A DNA stretch of 40,996 nucleotides, from contig NZ_JAGGOF010000077.1 in NCBI RefSeq assembly GCF_018614775.1, positions 1 to 40,996 on the forward strand, read 5' to 3'. This stretch comes from Pseudomonas fluorescens (lineage in GTDB: Bacteria > Pseudomonadota > Gammaproteobacteria > Pseudomonadales > Pseudomonadaceae). The notes under the pieces were generated by a model, which made no database searches, was not told the DNA's origin, and saw nothing but the letters and a program-made list of their open reading frames with translations. Shown one piece after another: positions 16,182-23,518 of the stretch. How positions within the stretch are numbered: position 1 is the stretch's first letter; each line of letters opens with the position of its first letter. Made by a program: the position numbers and the translations under genes.

Positions 16182-16963
16182 CAGCTTCTATACCCGCTGT
16201 CTTGCTGGTCGAGCTTGCGCAACAACGCCGGCCAGGCCAACGCACCGCCCATGCCCTGGGCACTTCTGGTCACCCCGGCGATCATCGCCCGGGCGCCGGC
16301 CAGGATCTGCGGCTCGATGGCAATCAGTTCGGAGCCACCGTTCTGCGCCAGGACCTGGATGTCACAGGCACGCTGGAACGTGAACATCATCAGGAAGGTA
16401 TCGGCGATGGTGCCGCCGCAGGTCAGCAAGCCATGGTTGTGCAGCATCAGGAAATTGCTGTCCCCCAGGTCCGCCTGCAAACGTGCTTTTTCCTCATGGT
16501 TCAAGGCCACGCCTTCGTAAGCGTGATAGGCCAGGCTCGACAACACGAATAACGACTGCTGGCTGATCGGCAGCACCCCCTGCTTCTGTGCCGAAACCGC
16601 CACACCGGCGGCCGTGTGGGTGTGCAAGACGCACGCTACATCGTGCCGCACTTCATGCACGGCGCTGTGAATGGTGTAGCCGGCCGGGTTGATCTCGTAG
16701 GGGCTGTCCATCAACTTGTTGCCGGCCTGATCGACCTTGACCAGGCTGGAGGCGGTGATTTCATGGAACATCAGCCCGAACGGGTTGATCAGGAAGTCCT
16801 CGGTACCCGGGACCTTCGCCGAAATATGGGTGAAGATCAGGTCATCCCAGCCATGCAGCGCCACAAGTCGATAACAGGCGGCAAGGTCCACCCGGGTTTG
16901 CCATTCGGCAGCACTGACCTGCTCCTGGATACCGAGTGTCGTATGGATAGGCGCTACGCTCAC
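16181..16963 (-). CDS. Class II aldolase/adducin family protein
   Basis: 260 aa. Has the family zinc ligands: His-Thr-His in VLHTHTAAGVAVS and a further pair in HNHGLLTCGG, plus the anion-binding pattern THISAKVPG and INPFGLMF. Family members are zinc-dependent aldolases or epimerases such as fuculose-phosphate aldolase, but this adducin-like subgroup often lacks a known sugar-phosphate substrate. GTG start at 16963 with a GGGGGG stretch 8 nt upstream; no ATG occurs in frame until residue 85. First gene of a two-gene unit with the MEST-like hydrolase, downstream of a TATAAT box. Confidence 0.85.
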   Translation of the reverse strand: MSVAPIHTTLGIQEQVSAAEWQTRVDLAACYRLVALHGWDDLIFTHISAKVPGTEDFLINPFGLMFHEITASSLVKVDQAGNKLMDSPYEINPAGYTIHSAVHEVRHDVACVLHTHTAAGVAVSAQKQGVLPISQQSLFVLSSLAYHAYEGVALNHEEKARLQADLGDSNFLMLHNHGLLTCGGTIADTFLMMFTFQRACDIQVLAQNGGSELIAIEPQILAGARAMIAGVTRSAQGMGGALAWPALLRKLDQQDSGYRS

Positions 16964-16986
16964 GGCTATGACCCCCCTGTTTTCTT

Positions 16987-17016
16987 ATTATATGAATCGC
17001 GTTGGCAAAACGTCAC
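16987..17016 (-). promoter_or_regulatory. Putative promoter of the aldolase-hydrolase operon
   Basis: A perfect minus-strand TATAAT (16992-16987) is preceded after 18 bp by GTGACG (17016-17011). The leader to the GTG start would be about 17 nt, with the G-rich ribosome binding site in it. Confidence 0.5.
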
Positions 17017-17105
17017 ACGCAAGAAATCCAGTCTAGCCAGCTCTCGCGCAGGTGCTAGTTGCATTGGCAGCCAGCTTATTGGCCGAGCGAGTCATCGCGA
17101 CCGCT

Positions 17106-17561
17106 TCAAGGGTGCAACGCCTCGATCAACTCTCCGATCCATGGCTCGGCGTCGCTTTCCGGCGTGACACTTTCGCTGGCGTCCAGGCGCAACATGGGCA
17201 GCACTTCACGCACGCCCAGCTCGGCGAACAGCTCGCTCATCTGCTCGCCACCTCCACAAAACGTATCGCCGTAGCTGGCATCGCCAAGCCCGATCACCGC
17301 ACCGGGCAAGCCGCGAAAGAACGCTGGCAATTGGTCGCGGAGAGTCGAATATAACGGCATCAGATTATCCGGCAGCTCACCCATGCCAGTCGTGGAGGTC
17401 ACCGCCAGCACCGCCTCCGGAGCAAACGCCTGGATCTCGGCCAGGGTGGCACGCGGGTTGTGCCAAGCGTCAAAGCCCGCAGCGCCAAGCAGTGTGGCGG
17501 CGTGCCGGGCGACTTCTTCGGCGGTGCCATAGACCGAGCCGGAAAGGATGGCGACTTTCAT
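17106..17561 (-). CDS. MioC-like flavodoxin
   Basis: 151 aa, single flavodoxin domain. The FMN phosphate loop is SGSVYGTAEEVA (8-19), and further FMN contacts are TSTTGMGELPDN and GLGDASYGDTFCGGGEQMS. It resembles short MioC/YqcA flavodoxins that donate electrons to reductive enzymes such as biotin synthase; the partner here is unknown. The frame also begins with a TTG one codon earlier, but the ATG at 17561 gives the usual MKVAILSGS start, with AGGA upstream. It is divergent from the LOV gene and shares a 152-bp intergenic region with it. Confidence 0.87.
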   Translation of the reverse strand: MKVAILSGSVYGTAEEVARHAATLLGAAGFDAWHNPRATLAEIQAFAPEAVLAVTSTTGMGELPDNLMPLYSTLRDQLPAFFRGLPGAVIGLGDASYGDTFCGGGEQMSELFAELGVREVLPMLRLDASESVTPESDAEPWIGELIEALHP

Positions 17562-17651
17562 CAATCTGATCCTGAACTTGAATAAAAGAGCCGCGATGGT
17601 AACAGTTGCGCCTGCAGCGCTGCGAATGGTCCCCAGCCCGATAATGGCCAG

Positions 17652-17679
17652 TGGACAGTCTGTCGAATTCTTCTAGAAT
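17652..17679 (+). promoter_or_regulatory. Putative LOV gene promoter
   Basis: TGGACA (17652-17657) and TAGAAT (17674-17679), spacer 16 bp. A perfect palindrome GACAGTCTGTC (17654-17664) overlaps the -35 and could be an operator. Leader about 28 nt. Confidence 0.5.
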
Positions 17680-17713
17680 GCTTGCTCTAACAAGGAGGTC
17701 AGGGAGACCCTAC

Positions 17714-18190
17714 ATGATCAACGCTCAGCTGATGCAACTGGTTATCGATGCTTCGAACGACGGGATTGTCATCGCCGAAAAAGAAGGTGACGAGGACAAT
17801 ATCCTGATCTATGTGAACCCGGCCTTCGAACAACTGACCGGGTATGGCCGCGATGAAATCCTGTATCAGGATTGTCGCTTTCTCCAGGCGGGTGATCGCG
17901 ATCAACCGTCCCTGGCACAGATTCGCCAGACGCTGAAGGAAGGCGGTGCTTGTCGCGAGGTGCTGCGCAATTACCGCAAGGACGGCACGCCGTTCTGGAA
18001 TGAGCTGTCCCTGTCCACGGTAAAAAGCCAGGCTGACGGACACACCTATTTTGTCGGCGTGCAAAAGGACGTCACCACTCAGGTCAAGGCTCAACAGCGC
18101 GTCGCCCAGCTGGAAAAAGAGCTGGCCGAGGCGCGGGATACGATTGCCCGACTTGAGGCGACCAATGGTGGAAACAAAACAGCGTATTAA
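17714..18190 (+). CDS. Short LOV blue-light photoreceptor
   Basis: 158 aa. A single LOV (PAS-type) domain with a short C-terminal helix and no output domain. The flavin-adduct cysteine is C54 in YQDCRFLQ, and the FMN contacts VNPAFEQLTGYGRDEI, NYRKDGTPFWNELSLS and YFVGVQKDVT are all present. It is very close to the P. putida short LOV proteins PpSB1-LOV and PpSB2-LOV (about 140-150 aa), which dimerise through terminal helices. The C-terminal helix here (VAQLEKELAEARDTIARLE) is a longer heptad-like coil. ATG 17714 has GGGAG 7 nt upstream; the longer open frame to 17651 has no ribosome binding site. It sits near a LitR-like MerR gene, as in P. putida. Confidence 0.92.
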   Translation: MINAQLMQLVIDASNDGIVIAEKEGDEDNILIYVNPAFEQLTGYGRDEILYQDCRFLQAGDRDQPSLAQIRQTLKEGGACREVLRNYRKDGTPFWNELSLSTVKSQADGHTYFVGVQKDVTTQVKAQQRVAQLEKELAEARDTIARLEATNGGNKTAY

Positions 18191-18245
18191 GGGTCAGTGA
18201 CTACAATCACTATTACACGCGTAAAGCACCTTTCTCGAGCCGGCC

Positions 18246-18851
18246 ATGCAGCGCGATGCCTTGTTGACCCAGGATGAGCTGGATTTCATCCGGACCATGC
18301 AACACAACCCGCAGTTGAACGAGCGGGATGTCACGTCGAGCTTGCTGGTAAACGGTGGCTCGCAGATCCGCGACTTGCTGACACGACTGGCGGCAAACGA
18401 ACAGGTCACGCTACAAGCCAGTTTTGAAAACCAGCAAATGACCTTTCCGTTGCATCTGGTGGAGGATGAATTCCATGCGATGCACTTGCGCCTGGGGGTG
18501 CCAAGCATCTACGAGGACGGCCCGAAGGTCCGCCCGTGGCGCCTGACCCTCAAAGAACCCGTCGCGCTGGAAAATATCAAGGGCCAACCGGGCTCGCTCT
18601 GGGTGCATGAGGTCTCCTGCAAAGGCATCCTGTTGGAAAGCCGAAGCCGTACCAAGCCACTCAAGCAATTTGCCTTGTGGTTCAGCCCATCAGGCTACGA
18701 ACGAATTGCCTTGCGAGGCACCTTCGAACGGGAAACCGATCAAGGTTTGTATGCCTACCATCTGAACCAGGATGACCAGGACGAAACTGAACGCCTGCGC
18801 CAATACATCCTGCAGCAACATCGCCTGACCCATCCGACGATGCATCTCTGA
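18246..18851 (+). CDS. PilZ-like protein of unknown function
   Basis: 201 aa. Reads as a divergent two-part YcgR/PilZ layout. The N-terminal half has a beta-rich segment (VTLQASFENQQMTFPLHLV), then PSIYEDGPKVRPWR, then HEVSCKGILLESRSR (121-135) in place of the PilZ D/NxSxxG motif, and an end GLYAYHLNQDDQDETERLRQYIL that matches the PilZ closing strand and helix. The upstream RxxxR c-di-GMP motif is only partly recognisable (K94-R99), so ligand binding is uncertain. It follows the LOV gene by 55 bp on the same strand and may be cotranscribed. The stop directly abuts that of the convergent MerR gene. Confidence 0.55.
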   Translation: MQRDALLTQDELDFIRTMQHNPQLNERDVTSSLLVNGGSQIRDLLTRLAANEQVTLQASFENQQMTFPLHLVEDEFHAMHLRLGVPSIYEDGPKVRPWRLTLKEPVALENIKGQPGSLWVHEVSCKGILLESRSRTKPLKQFALWFSPSGYERIALRGTFERETDQGLYAYHLNQDDQDETERLRQYILQQHRLTHPTMHL

Positions 18852-19811
18852 TCAGGTATCCAGGTTACCTGCCAGAAATTGACGCAGACGCTGGCCTATC
18901 ACCTTCCCTTCGTTACCCAGGCAACCGACCGACGAGCCGGCCAGGGCGTCCTGCGCCAGGTCGGACGCATCACCGGCCAGCATCAACGGACAATCCAGGC
19001 TCATTGCCAGTTTGCTCAGGCGCTTCGACAATTCGAGCACCGGCGCATGATTGGACACCAGCACCAGCGCCAATGGCTGGGTTTTCTGGCACACCAGGGT
19101 GAGTTCGTCGAACGGCAGACCGACAGCCAGTACCCTGACGCCTACTTCCGCCTTGCACAGGAACAGCGCCGTGACCAGCAACTCCAACTCGCGGCACTGA
19201 CCGGCCACGGCGCAGACCAGCACACGTCGCGACGGTCCTTCGCGCTTGAGCAACAACCGCTGGATGATGCGCGAACGCAGGAAACCATCGAGGAACACCC
19301 ACTCACTGGTTTGCCCAAATTCCTGCTGGCGCCGCAACAACTGCCGCCAGAGCGGCATCAGGATGTCCTGGAAGACGACGGTCACCGCGTAGGTGGAAAA
19401 AATCTGGCCGTAGACGCGATCCAGTTCCACATCGTCGAAACTGCCCACCGCATCCGCCACCTGCTGTTGCCACTGGGCGTAATCGGCTAGGACCAGATCG
19501 GATGAAATCAGCACAGAAACCGGTTGCACCGCCTCGGTCTTCGCCAGGATCTTGCCGACCTTGCTCACCGCCACGCCGCGCTCGATCCACGCCAGGATAC
19601 TGCGAACCTTATCGATGTCACCCAATGAATACAGGCGATGCCCGCTTTCCGTTCGGGTGGGCTGGATCAGACCGTAGCGACGCTCCCATGCGCGTAGCGT
19701 CACGGGGTTCACACCGGTCAGGCGCGCGACTTCACGAATCGGAAACAAGTCTTCGCGAGTCAAGGCACCTGGCGCCTTGAAAATGAAGTTATCCTCGGTG
19801 ATTACGCTCAT
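18852..19811 (-). CDS. MerR-family regulator, class II LitR/CarH-like
   Basis: 319 aa. N-terminal MerR HTH (about 20-90: FPIREVARLTGVNPVTLRAWERRYGLIQP, SGHRLYSLGDIDKV) followed by a LitR/CarH-type helical and Rossmann-like domain. The cobalamin-contact motif W-x9-EHxxS is lost (WRQLLRRQQEFGQTSEW) and no B12 DxHxxG motif is seen, which fits class II LitR proteins that do not use B12. In P. putida KT2440 three such regulators (PplR1-3) act with neighbouring LOV photoreceptors to switch on phrB, folE and others in light. ATG 19811 (MSVITEDNF) is chosen; an upstream in-frame extension to 19883 lacks family similarity. The partner LOV gene is within 1.1 kb. Confidence 0.87.
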   Translation of the reverse strand: MSVITEDNFIFKAPGALTREDLFPIREVARLTGVNPVTLRAWERRYGLIQPTRTESGHRLYSLGDIDKVRSILAWIERGVAVSKVGKILAKTEAVQPVSVLISSDLVLADYAQWQQQVADAVGSFDDVELDRVYGQIFSTYAVTVVFQDILMPLWRQLLRRQQEFGQTSEWVFLDGFLRSRIIQRLLLKREGPSRRVLVCAVAGQCRELELLVTALFLCKAEVGVRVLAVGLPFDELTLVCQKTQPLALVLVSNHAPVLELSKRLSKLAMSLDCPLMLAGDASDLAQDALAGSSVGCLGNEGKVIGQRLRQFLAGNLDT

Positions 19812-19846
19812 TTTGGCAGGCACATCCGGCTGGCAAATTGGATCCC

Positions 19847-19877
19847 AGTGTACTCCCTCCCATAGCGGTCCTGACAA
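19847..19877 (-). promoter_or_regulatory. Putative merR/litR promoter with a 19-bp spacer
   Basis: On the minus strand TTGTCA (19877-19872) and TACACT (19852-19847) are 19 bp apart. Long spacers are typical of promoters controlled by MerR-family proteins, so this may be autoregulated. Leader about 35 nt to the ATG. Confidence 0.4.
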
Positions 19878-19998
19878 GAGCAACAGCGATTGATATGCGT
19901 TTTTGTTGTTTTTTGCGCGATCTGGAATATCGTCCCACGTAGGAGACGCACGCCGTCGCTGTTATAGTTTTTGCACTTGTCGTAAACCGAGCCGCTTT

Positions 19999-20709
19999 AT
20001 GTCCAGCGCCACTGCTCCGATCCTGATTACCGGCGCCGCCCAACGTGTGGGGTTGCATTGCGCCCGACGATTGCTGGAGGACGGACAACCGGTGATCGCG
20101 ACGTATCGCACCGAACGTCCGGGCGTGCAGACGCTGCGGGACCTGGGGGCGACTGTGCTCTTTGCCGACTTCTCCAGCGAGGCGGGGATCCTGGTCTTTA
20201 TCGAACAGCTTCGACAGCACACCGATCGCCTGCGGGCCATCGTGCACAACGCCTCTGCCTGGCTGGCCGAAGACCCGGGCAACGAAGCGGCAGCGTTCAA
20301 CGCCATGTTCAGCGTGCACATGCTGGCGCCTTATCTGATCAACCTGCACTGTGCCCAGTTGCTGCAGCGTTCAACCCCGGCGGATATCGTTCACATCAGT
20401 GATGACGTGACGCGCAAGGGCAGTAGCCGGCACATTGCCTATTGTGCCACCAAGGCCGGCCTCGAAAGCCTGACCCTGTCATTCGCGGCGAAGTATGCAC
20501 CGGCCATCAAGGTCAACGGCATCGCCCCGGCCCTGCTACTGTTCAATCCCGAAGACGACGCGGCTTATCGGGCCAGGACGCTGGCCAAATCGGCGCTGGG
20601 CATCGAACCCGGCAGCGAAGTGATCTACCAGAGCCTGCGTTATCTGTTGGACAATCCCTACGTCACCGGCACGACCCTGACCGTCAATGGCGGGCGGCAC
20701 GTCAAATAG
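19999..20709 (+). CDS. folM: Dihydromonapterin reductase-like SDR
   Basis: 236 aa. Short-chain dehydrogenase of the pteridine-reductase/FolM group, with the diagnostic TGAAQRVG (TGxxxRxG) nucleotide motif near the N-terminus in place of TGxxxGxG, NASAW, and YCATKAGLE with the catalytic Tyr and Lys. FolM reduces dihydromonapterin to tetrahydromonapterin. In Pseudomonas this is the cofactor of phenylalanine hydroxylase. ATG 19999 is preferred because the open frame before it has no family similarity. It is followed after 36 bp by folX, so the two form a pterin operon, next to the light-regulator gene. Confidence 0.85.
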   Translation: MSSATAPILITGAAQRVGLHCARRLLEDGQPVIATYRTERPGVQTLRDLGATVLFADFSSEAGILVFIEQLRQHTDRLRAIVHNASAWLAEDPGNEAAAFNAMFSVHMLAPYLINLHCAQLLQRSTPADIVHISDDVTRKGSSRHIAYCATKAGLESLTLSFAAKYAPAIKVNGIAPALLLFNPEDDAAYRARTLAKSALGIEPGSEVIYQSLRYLLDNPYVTGTTLTVNGGRHVK

Positions 20710-20745
20710 CCTGAGTTTCTGCAATTGATTCGATGGAGCAAGTAA

Positions 20746-21126
20746 ATGCCACAACTTCAGCCAGCCATGGCACGCATCAAGGTCAAGGACCTGCGCCTGC
20801 GCACATTCATCGGCATCAATGAGGATGAAATCCTCAACAAGCAGGATGTGTTGATCAACCTGACCATCCTCTACGCCGCCCAGGATGCGGTGCGCGACAA
20901 CGACATCGATCACGCGCTGAACTACCGCACCATCACCAAGGCGATCATCGCCCACGTGGAAGGCAATCGCTTCGCCCTGCTCGAACGCCTGACCCAGGAA
21001 TTGCTGGACCTGGTCATGGCCAACGCATCGGTGTTGTACGCCGAAGTCGAAGTCGACAAGCCCCACGCCTTGCGATTTGCCGAGTCGGTGTCGATTACGC
21101 TCGCGGCAAGTCGGGCTACGTCGTAG
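20746..21126 (+). CDS. folX: Dihydroneopterin triphosphate 2'-epimerase
   Basis: 126 aa. A FolB/FolX tunnelling-fold protein with RIKVKDLRLRTFIGINEDEI at the start, NYRTITKAII, and a C-terminal VEVDKPHALRFAESVSI in which the conserved KP(H/G)ALR segment binds the pterin. FolX epimerises dihydroneopterin triphosphate to the monapterin form, the step before FolM. The ALRFAESVS end favours FolX over the aldolase FolB. It is downstream of folM in the same operon and ends just before an intergenic repeat. Confidence 0.88.
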   Translation: MPQLQPAMARIKVKDLRLRTFIGINEDEILNKQDVLINLTILYAAQDAVRDNDIDHALNYRTITKAIIAHVEGNRFALLERLTQELLDLVMANASVLYAEVEVDKPHALRFAESVSITLAASRATS

Positions 21127-21127
21127 C

Positions 21128-21212
21128 AGCTACAAGTCTCAAGCTGTAAGCTTCAAGCCTGACCACCGCAAATTCACTCTTGCAGCTTGAAGCTTGCCCC
21201 TTGAAGCTGTAT
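21128..21212. repeat. Inverted AGCTTGAAGC-type intergenic repeat
   Basis: Imperfect inverted arms rich in CAAGCTGTAAGCTTCAAGC (left) and GCTTGAAGCTTGC..TTGAAGCTG (right) fill the folX-DUF1244 gap. A shortened relative (GCTTGCAGCTGGAAC..AAAGCTGC) lies near 32861-32887 before cysNC, so this is a dispersed family distinct from REP. Confidence 0.6.
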
Positions 21213-21225
21213 CGCAGAGACCACC

Positions 21226-21522
21226 ATGAACGAGCAACAACGCCTCGAACTTGAAGCCGCCGCTTTCCGCCGGCTGGTTGCCCACCTGGACAGCCGCAAG
21301 GATGTGCAGAACATCGATTTGATGAACCTGTCCGGCTTCTGCCGCAACTGCCTCTCCAAGTGGTACAAGGCCGCCGCCGACGAACGCCAGATCGAGGTAA
21401 GCCTCGATGACGCCCGCGAAGTGGTTTACGGCATGCCGTACGCCGAGTGGAAAGCCCAATACCAGAATGAAGCCAGCGCCGAACAGCAAGCGGCGTTTGC
21501 CAAAGGAAAAACCGATGCCTGA
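21226..21522 (+). CDS. DUF1244 family protein
   Basis: 98 aa. Matches the DUF1244 family, with the invariant LSGFCRNCLSKWY and YGMPYAEWKAQYQ segments. The two cysteines (CRNC) could bind a metal, but the function is unknown. It overlaps the HopJ-like gene by 8 nt, so the pair is cotranscribed. An intergenic repeat separates it from folX. Confidence 0.88.
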   Translation: MNEQQRLELEAAAFRRLVAHLDSRKDVQNIDLMNLSGFCRNCLSKWYKAAADERQIEVSLDDAREVVYGMPYAEWKAQYQNEASAEQQAAFAKGKTDA

Positions 21523-21853
21523 TCTCGACACCCTGCGCAGCCGCCTCAAGAGCGGCGAACATCTCTTCGCCGACACCCTGGCCTTCATCGCCGCTGGCTA
21601 CAACTACCAGCCTCAGGCCTTTGCCAATGGCGGCGTGGAAAACGCCGCCGGGCAGAACGAAGGGTCCTGCAAGACCCTGGGCCTGGCGCTGCTCGAAGGC
21701 TTGAGCGATGCAGAGGCGCTGCTGGCGTTCGGCGAGCATTACCGCTCGGTACTGGCCACGCCCGAAGGCAGCGATCATGGCAATATCCGCGCGCTGATGG
21801 TTCATGGGCTGGCCGGGGTGAAGTTCGCGGCGCCGCCGTTGCAACGTCGCTGA
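21515..21853 (+). CDS. HopJ-type effector family protein (housekeeping homologue)
   Basis: 112 aa. Full-length HopJ domain: FADTLAFIAAGYNYQPQAFANG, NEGSCKTLGLALLEGLSDAEAL, FGEHYRSVLATP and SDHGNIRALMVHGLAGVKF. The name comes from a P. syringae type III effector, but the family is widespread in non-pathogens and no secretion genes or hrp box are visible here, so a housekeeping role is likelier. ATG 21515 has AAAGGA 8 nt upstream, inside the end of DUF1244. Confidence 0.85.
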   Translation: MPDLDTLRSRLKSGEHLFADTLAFIAAGYNYQPQAFANGGVENAAGQNEGSCKTLGLALLEGLSDAEALLAFGEHYRSVLATPEGSDHGNIRALMVHGLAGVKFAAPPLQRR

Positions 21854-21863
21854 CATCGAGTCC

Positions 21864-21955
21864 CCTGTGGGAGCCAGGCTTGCCCGCGATGAAGGCTATG
21901 GGTTCTCTCGGAATCGTAGCGTCAGGATCGCGAGCAAGCTTTGCCCCCACAACCT
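21864..21955. repeat. Degenerate inverted REP pair
   Basis: Left arm CCTGTGGGAGCCAGGCTTGC.. and right arm ATCGCGAGCAAGCTTTGCCC.. are REP-like but diverged from the other copies in the window (CCAGGCTTGCCCG in place of CGAGCCTGCTCG). Located between the HopJ-like and aminotransferase genes. Confidence 0.7.
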
Positions 21956-22087
21956 GCGAGCCACAACACCGCGCTTATCCAGACATCCCGACTTTTAAGA
22001 TTGACCCGGCAACTTTATTTCGTTTGCCGGGCCCCTTCGCTCGCAGCTTGAATAGCGCACGCCTTCTTCCCTTGCGAGCGGTCTTTC

Positions 22088-23338
22088 ATGAGCAGCGACA
22101 CCATCAGCCAATCGATTTCCATCGTGCATCCCGTCAGCCTCAGTCACGGCAGGAACGCTGAAGTCTGGGACACCGACGGCAAGCGCTACATCGATTTTGT
22201 CGGCGGTATCGGCGTGTTGAACCTCGGCCATTGCCATCCACGCATCGTCGAGGCGATCCGCGAACAAGCCACTCGGCTGACCCACTATGCGTTCAATGCC
22301 GCACCTCACGCGCCGTACATTGAACTGATTGAGCGCCTGGCGGCGTTCGTGCCGGTGGAATACCCGGTCAGCGGCATGCTCACCAACAGCGGCGCCGAAG
22401 CGGCGGAGAATGCGCTGAAGATCGTCCGCGGCGCCACCGGTCGCACCGCCGTCGTGGCGTTTGACGGTGCCTTCCACGGCCGCACCCTGGCCACGCTCAA
22501 CCTCAATGGCAAGGTCGCGCCGTACAAGCAGAAAGTCGGCGTACTGCCCGGACCGGTCTATCACCTGCCGTACCCCAGCCAAGACAACGGCGTCACCTGC
22601 ACCGAGGCGCTCAAAGCCATGGATCGGCTGTTCAGCGTCGAGATCGACGTGAATGACGTCGCCTGTTTCATCATCGAACCGGTGCAGGGCGAAGCCGGTT
22701 TCCTGGCCCTGGACGCGTCTTTCGCCCAGGCCCTGCGACAGTTCTGCGATGACAAGGGCATTGTGCTGATCGTCGACGAAATCCAGTCCGGTTTCGGCCG
22801 CACCGGCCAGCGCTTTGCATTCTCGCGCCTGGGCATCGAGCCGGACTTGATCCTCCTGGGCAAGAGTATCGCCGGCGGCGTACCCCTGGGGGCGGTGGTG
22901 GGGCGCAAGGCGCTGCTGGACAACTTGCCCAAGGGCGGACTGGGCGGCACTTACTCAGGCAACCCCATCGCCTGCGCCGCCGCGCTGGCGACCCTGGATG
23001 AAATGACCGACGCGAACCTGCAAGCCTGGGGAGCGCAGCAGGAGGAAGCCATCGTCAGCCGCTACGAATCCTGGCGCGGCCATGGAGTGACGCCTTACCT
23101 GGGTCGCCTGACCGGTGTCGGCGCAATGCGCGGCCTCGAACTGGCCCACGCCGACGGCACCCCGGCCTCGGCACAGTTGACCCAGTTGCTGGCCCTGGCG
23201 CGGGAAGCGGGTTTGCTGCTGATGCCCAGCGGTAAGTCACGGCACATCATCCGGCTGCTGGCGCCGTTGACGACTGAGGCAGCGGTCCTGGAAGAGGGGC
23301 TGGATATTCTGGAGGCGTGCCTGGTGAGGCTGGCCTGA
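22088..23338 (+). CDS. Class III PLP aminotransferase (GabT-like)
   Basis: 416 aa. Ornithine/4-aminobutyrate-type fold I transaminase. The PLP phosphate loop is TNSGAEAAENA (99-109), the pyridine-N aspartate is D230 in IVDEIQSGFGRTG, and the Schiff-base lysine is K259 in LLGKSIAGG. It resembles 4-aminobutyrate or 2-aminoadipate aminotransferases of Pseudomonas, which feed succinate semialdehyde or 2-oxoadipate. No gabD or lysine-catabolism gene adjoins, so the substrate is left open. ATG 22088 follows a weak purine stretch; REP pairs flank both sides, so it is monocistronic. Confidence 0.85.
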   Translation: MSSDTISQSISIVHPVSLSHGRNAEVWDTDGKRYIDFVGGIGVLNLGHCHPRIVEAIREQATRLTHYAFNAAPHAPYIELIERLAAFVPVEYPVSGMLTNSGAEAAENALKIVRGATGRTAVVAFDGAFHGRTLATLNLNGKVAPYKQKVGVLPGPVYHLPYPSQDNGVTCTEALKAMDRLFSVEIDVNDVACFIIEPVQGEAGFLALDASFAQALRQFCDDKGIVLIVDEIQSGFGRTGQRFAFSRLGIEPDLILLGKSIAGGVPLGAVVGRKALLDNLPKGGLGGTYSGNPIACAAALATLDEMTDANLQAWGAQQEEAIVSRYESWRGHGVTPYLGRLTGVGAMRGLELAHADGTPASAQLTQLLALAREAGLLLMPSGKSRHIIRLLAPLTTEAAVLEEGLDILEACLVRLA

Positions 23339-23365
23339 ATACAATCAAAAAACCTGTGTGAGAAC

Positions 23366-23459
23366 CCTGTGGGAGCGAGCCTGCTCGCGATAGCGGCGCA
23401 TCAGTCAACAACATTACTGACTGACCCAACGCTATCGCGAGCAGGCTCGCTCCCACAGG
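23366..23459. repeat. Inverted REP pair (REPIN)
   Basis: Arms CTGTGGGAGCGAGCCTGCTC.. (23366-23400) and GCTATCGCGAGCAGGCTCGC.. (23428-23459) are near-perfect inverted copies. The short middle can itself pair (TCAGT/ACTGA). It sits between the convergent aminotransferase and trxB genes. Confidence 0.9.
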
Positions 23460-23480
23460 TAATCGGTGTAGACGCTCAAT

Positions 23481-23506
23481 AAAAAACCGGCCGAAGCCGG
23501 TTTTTT
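23481..23506. terminator. Bidirectional terminator between the aminotransferase gene and trxB
   Basis: Stem AAAAAACCGGC (23481-23491) / GCCGGTTTTTT (23496-23506) with a CGAA tetraloop. It has T-runs on both strands and so can end both convergent transcripts. It lies 12 bp from the trxB stop. Confidence 0.92.
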
Positions 23507-23518
23507 AAGCCCGATGAA

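Noticed and set aside
19812..19998. PplR1-type direct repeat T(G/A)TACA-N12-TGTA(C/T)A
   Set aside because: Only TGT-TGT at the right spacing (TGTTAT-N12-TGTCGT) is seen; too weak to call.
21515..21853. Type III secreted effector
   Set aside because: The HopJ family is common in non-pathogens; no hrp box, chaperone or secretion gene nearby.
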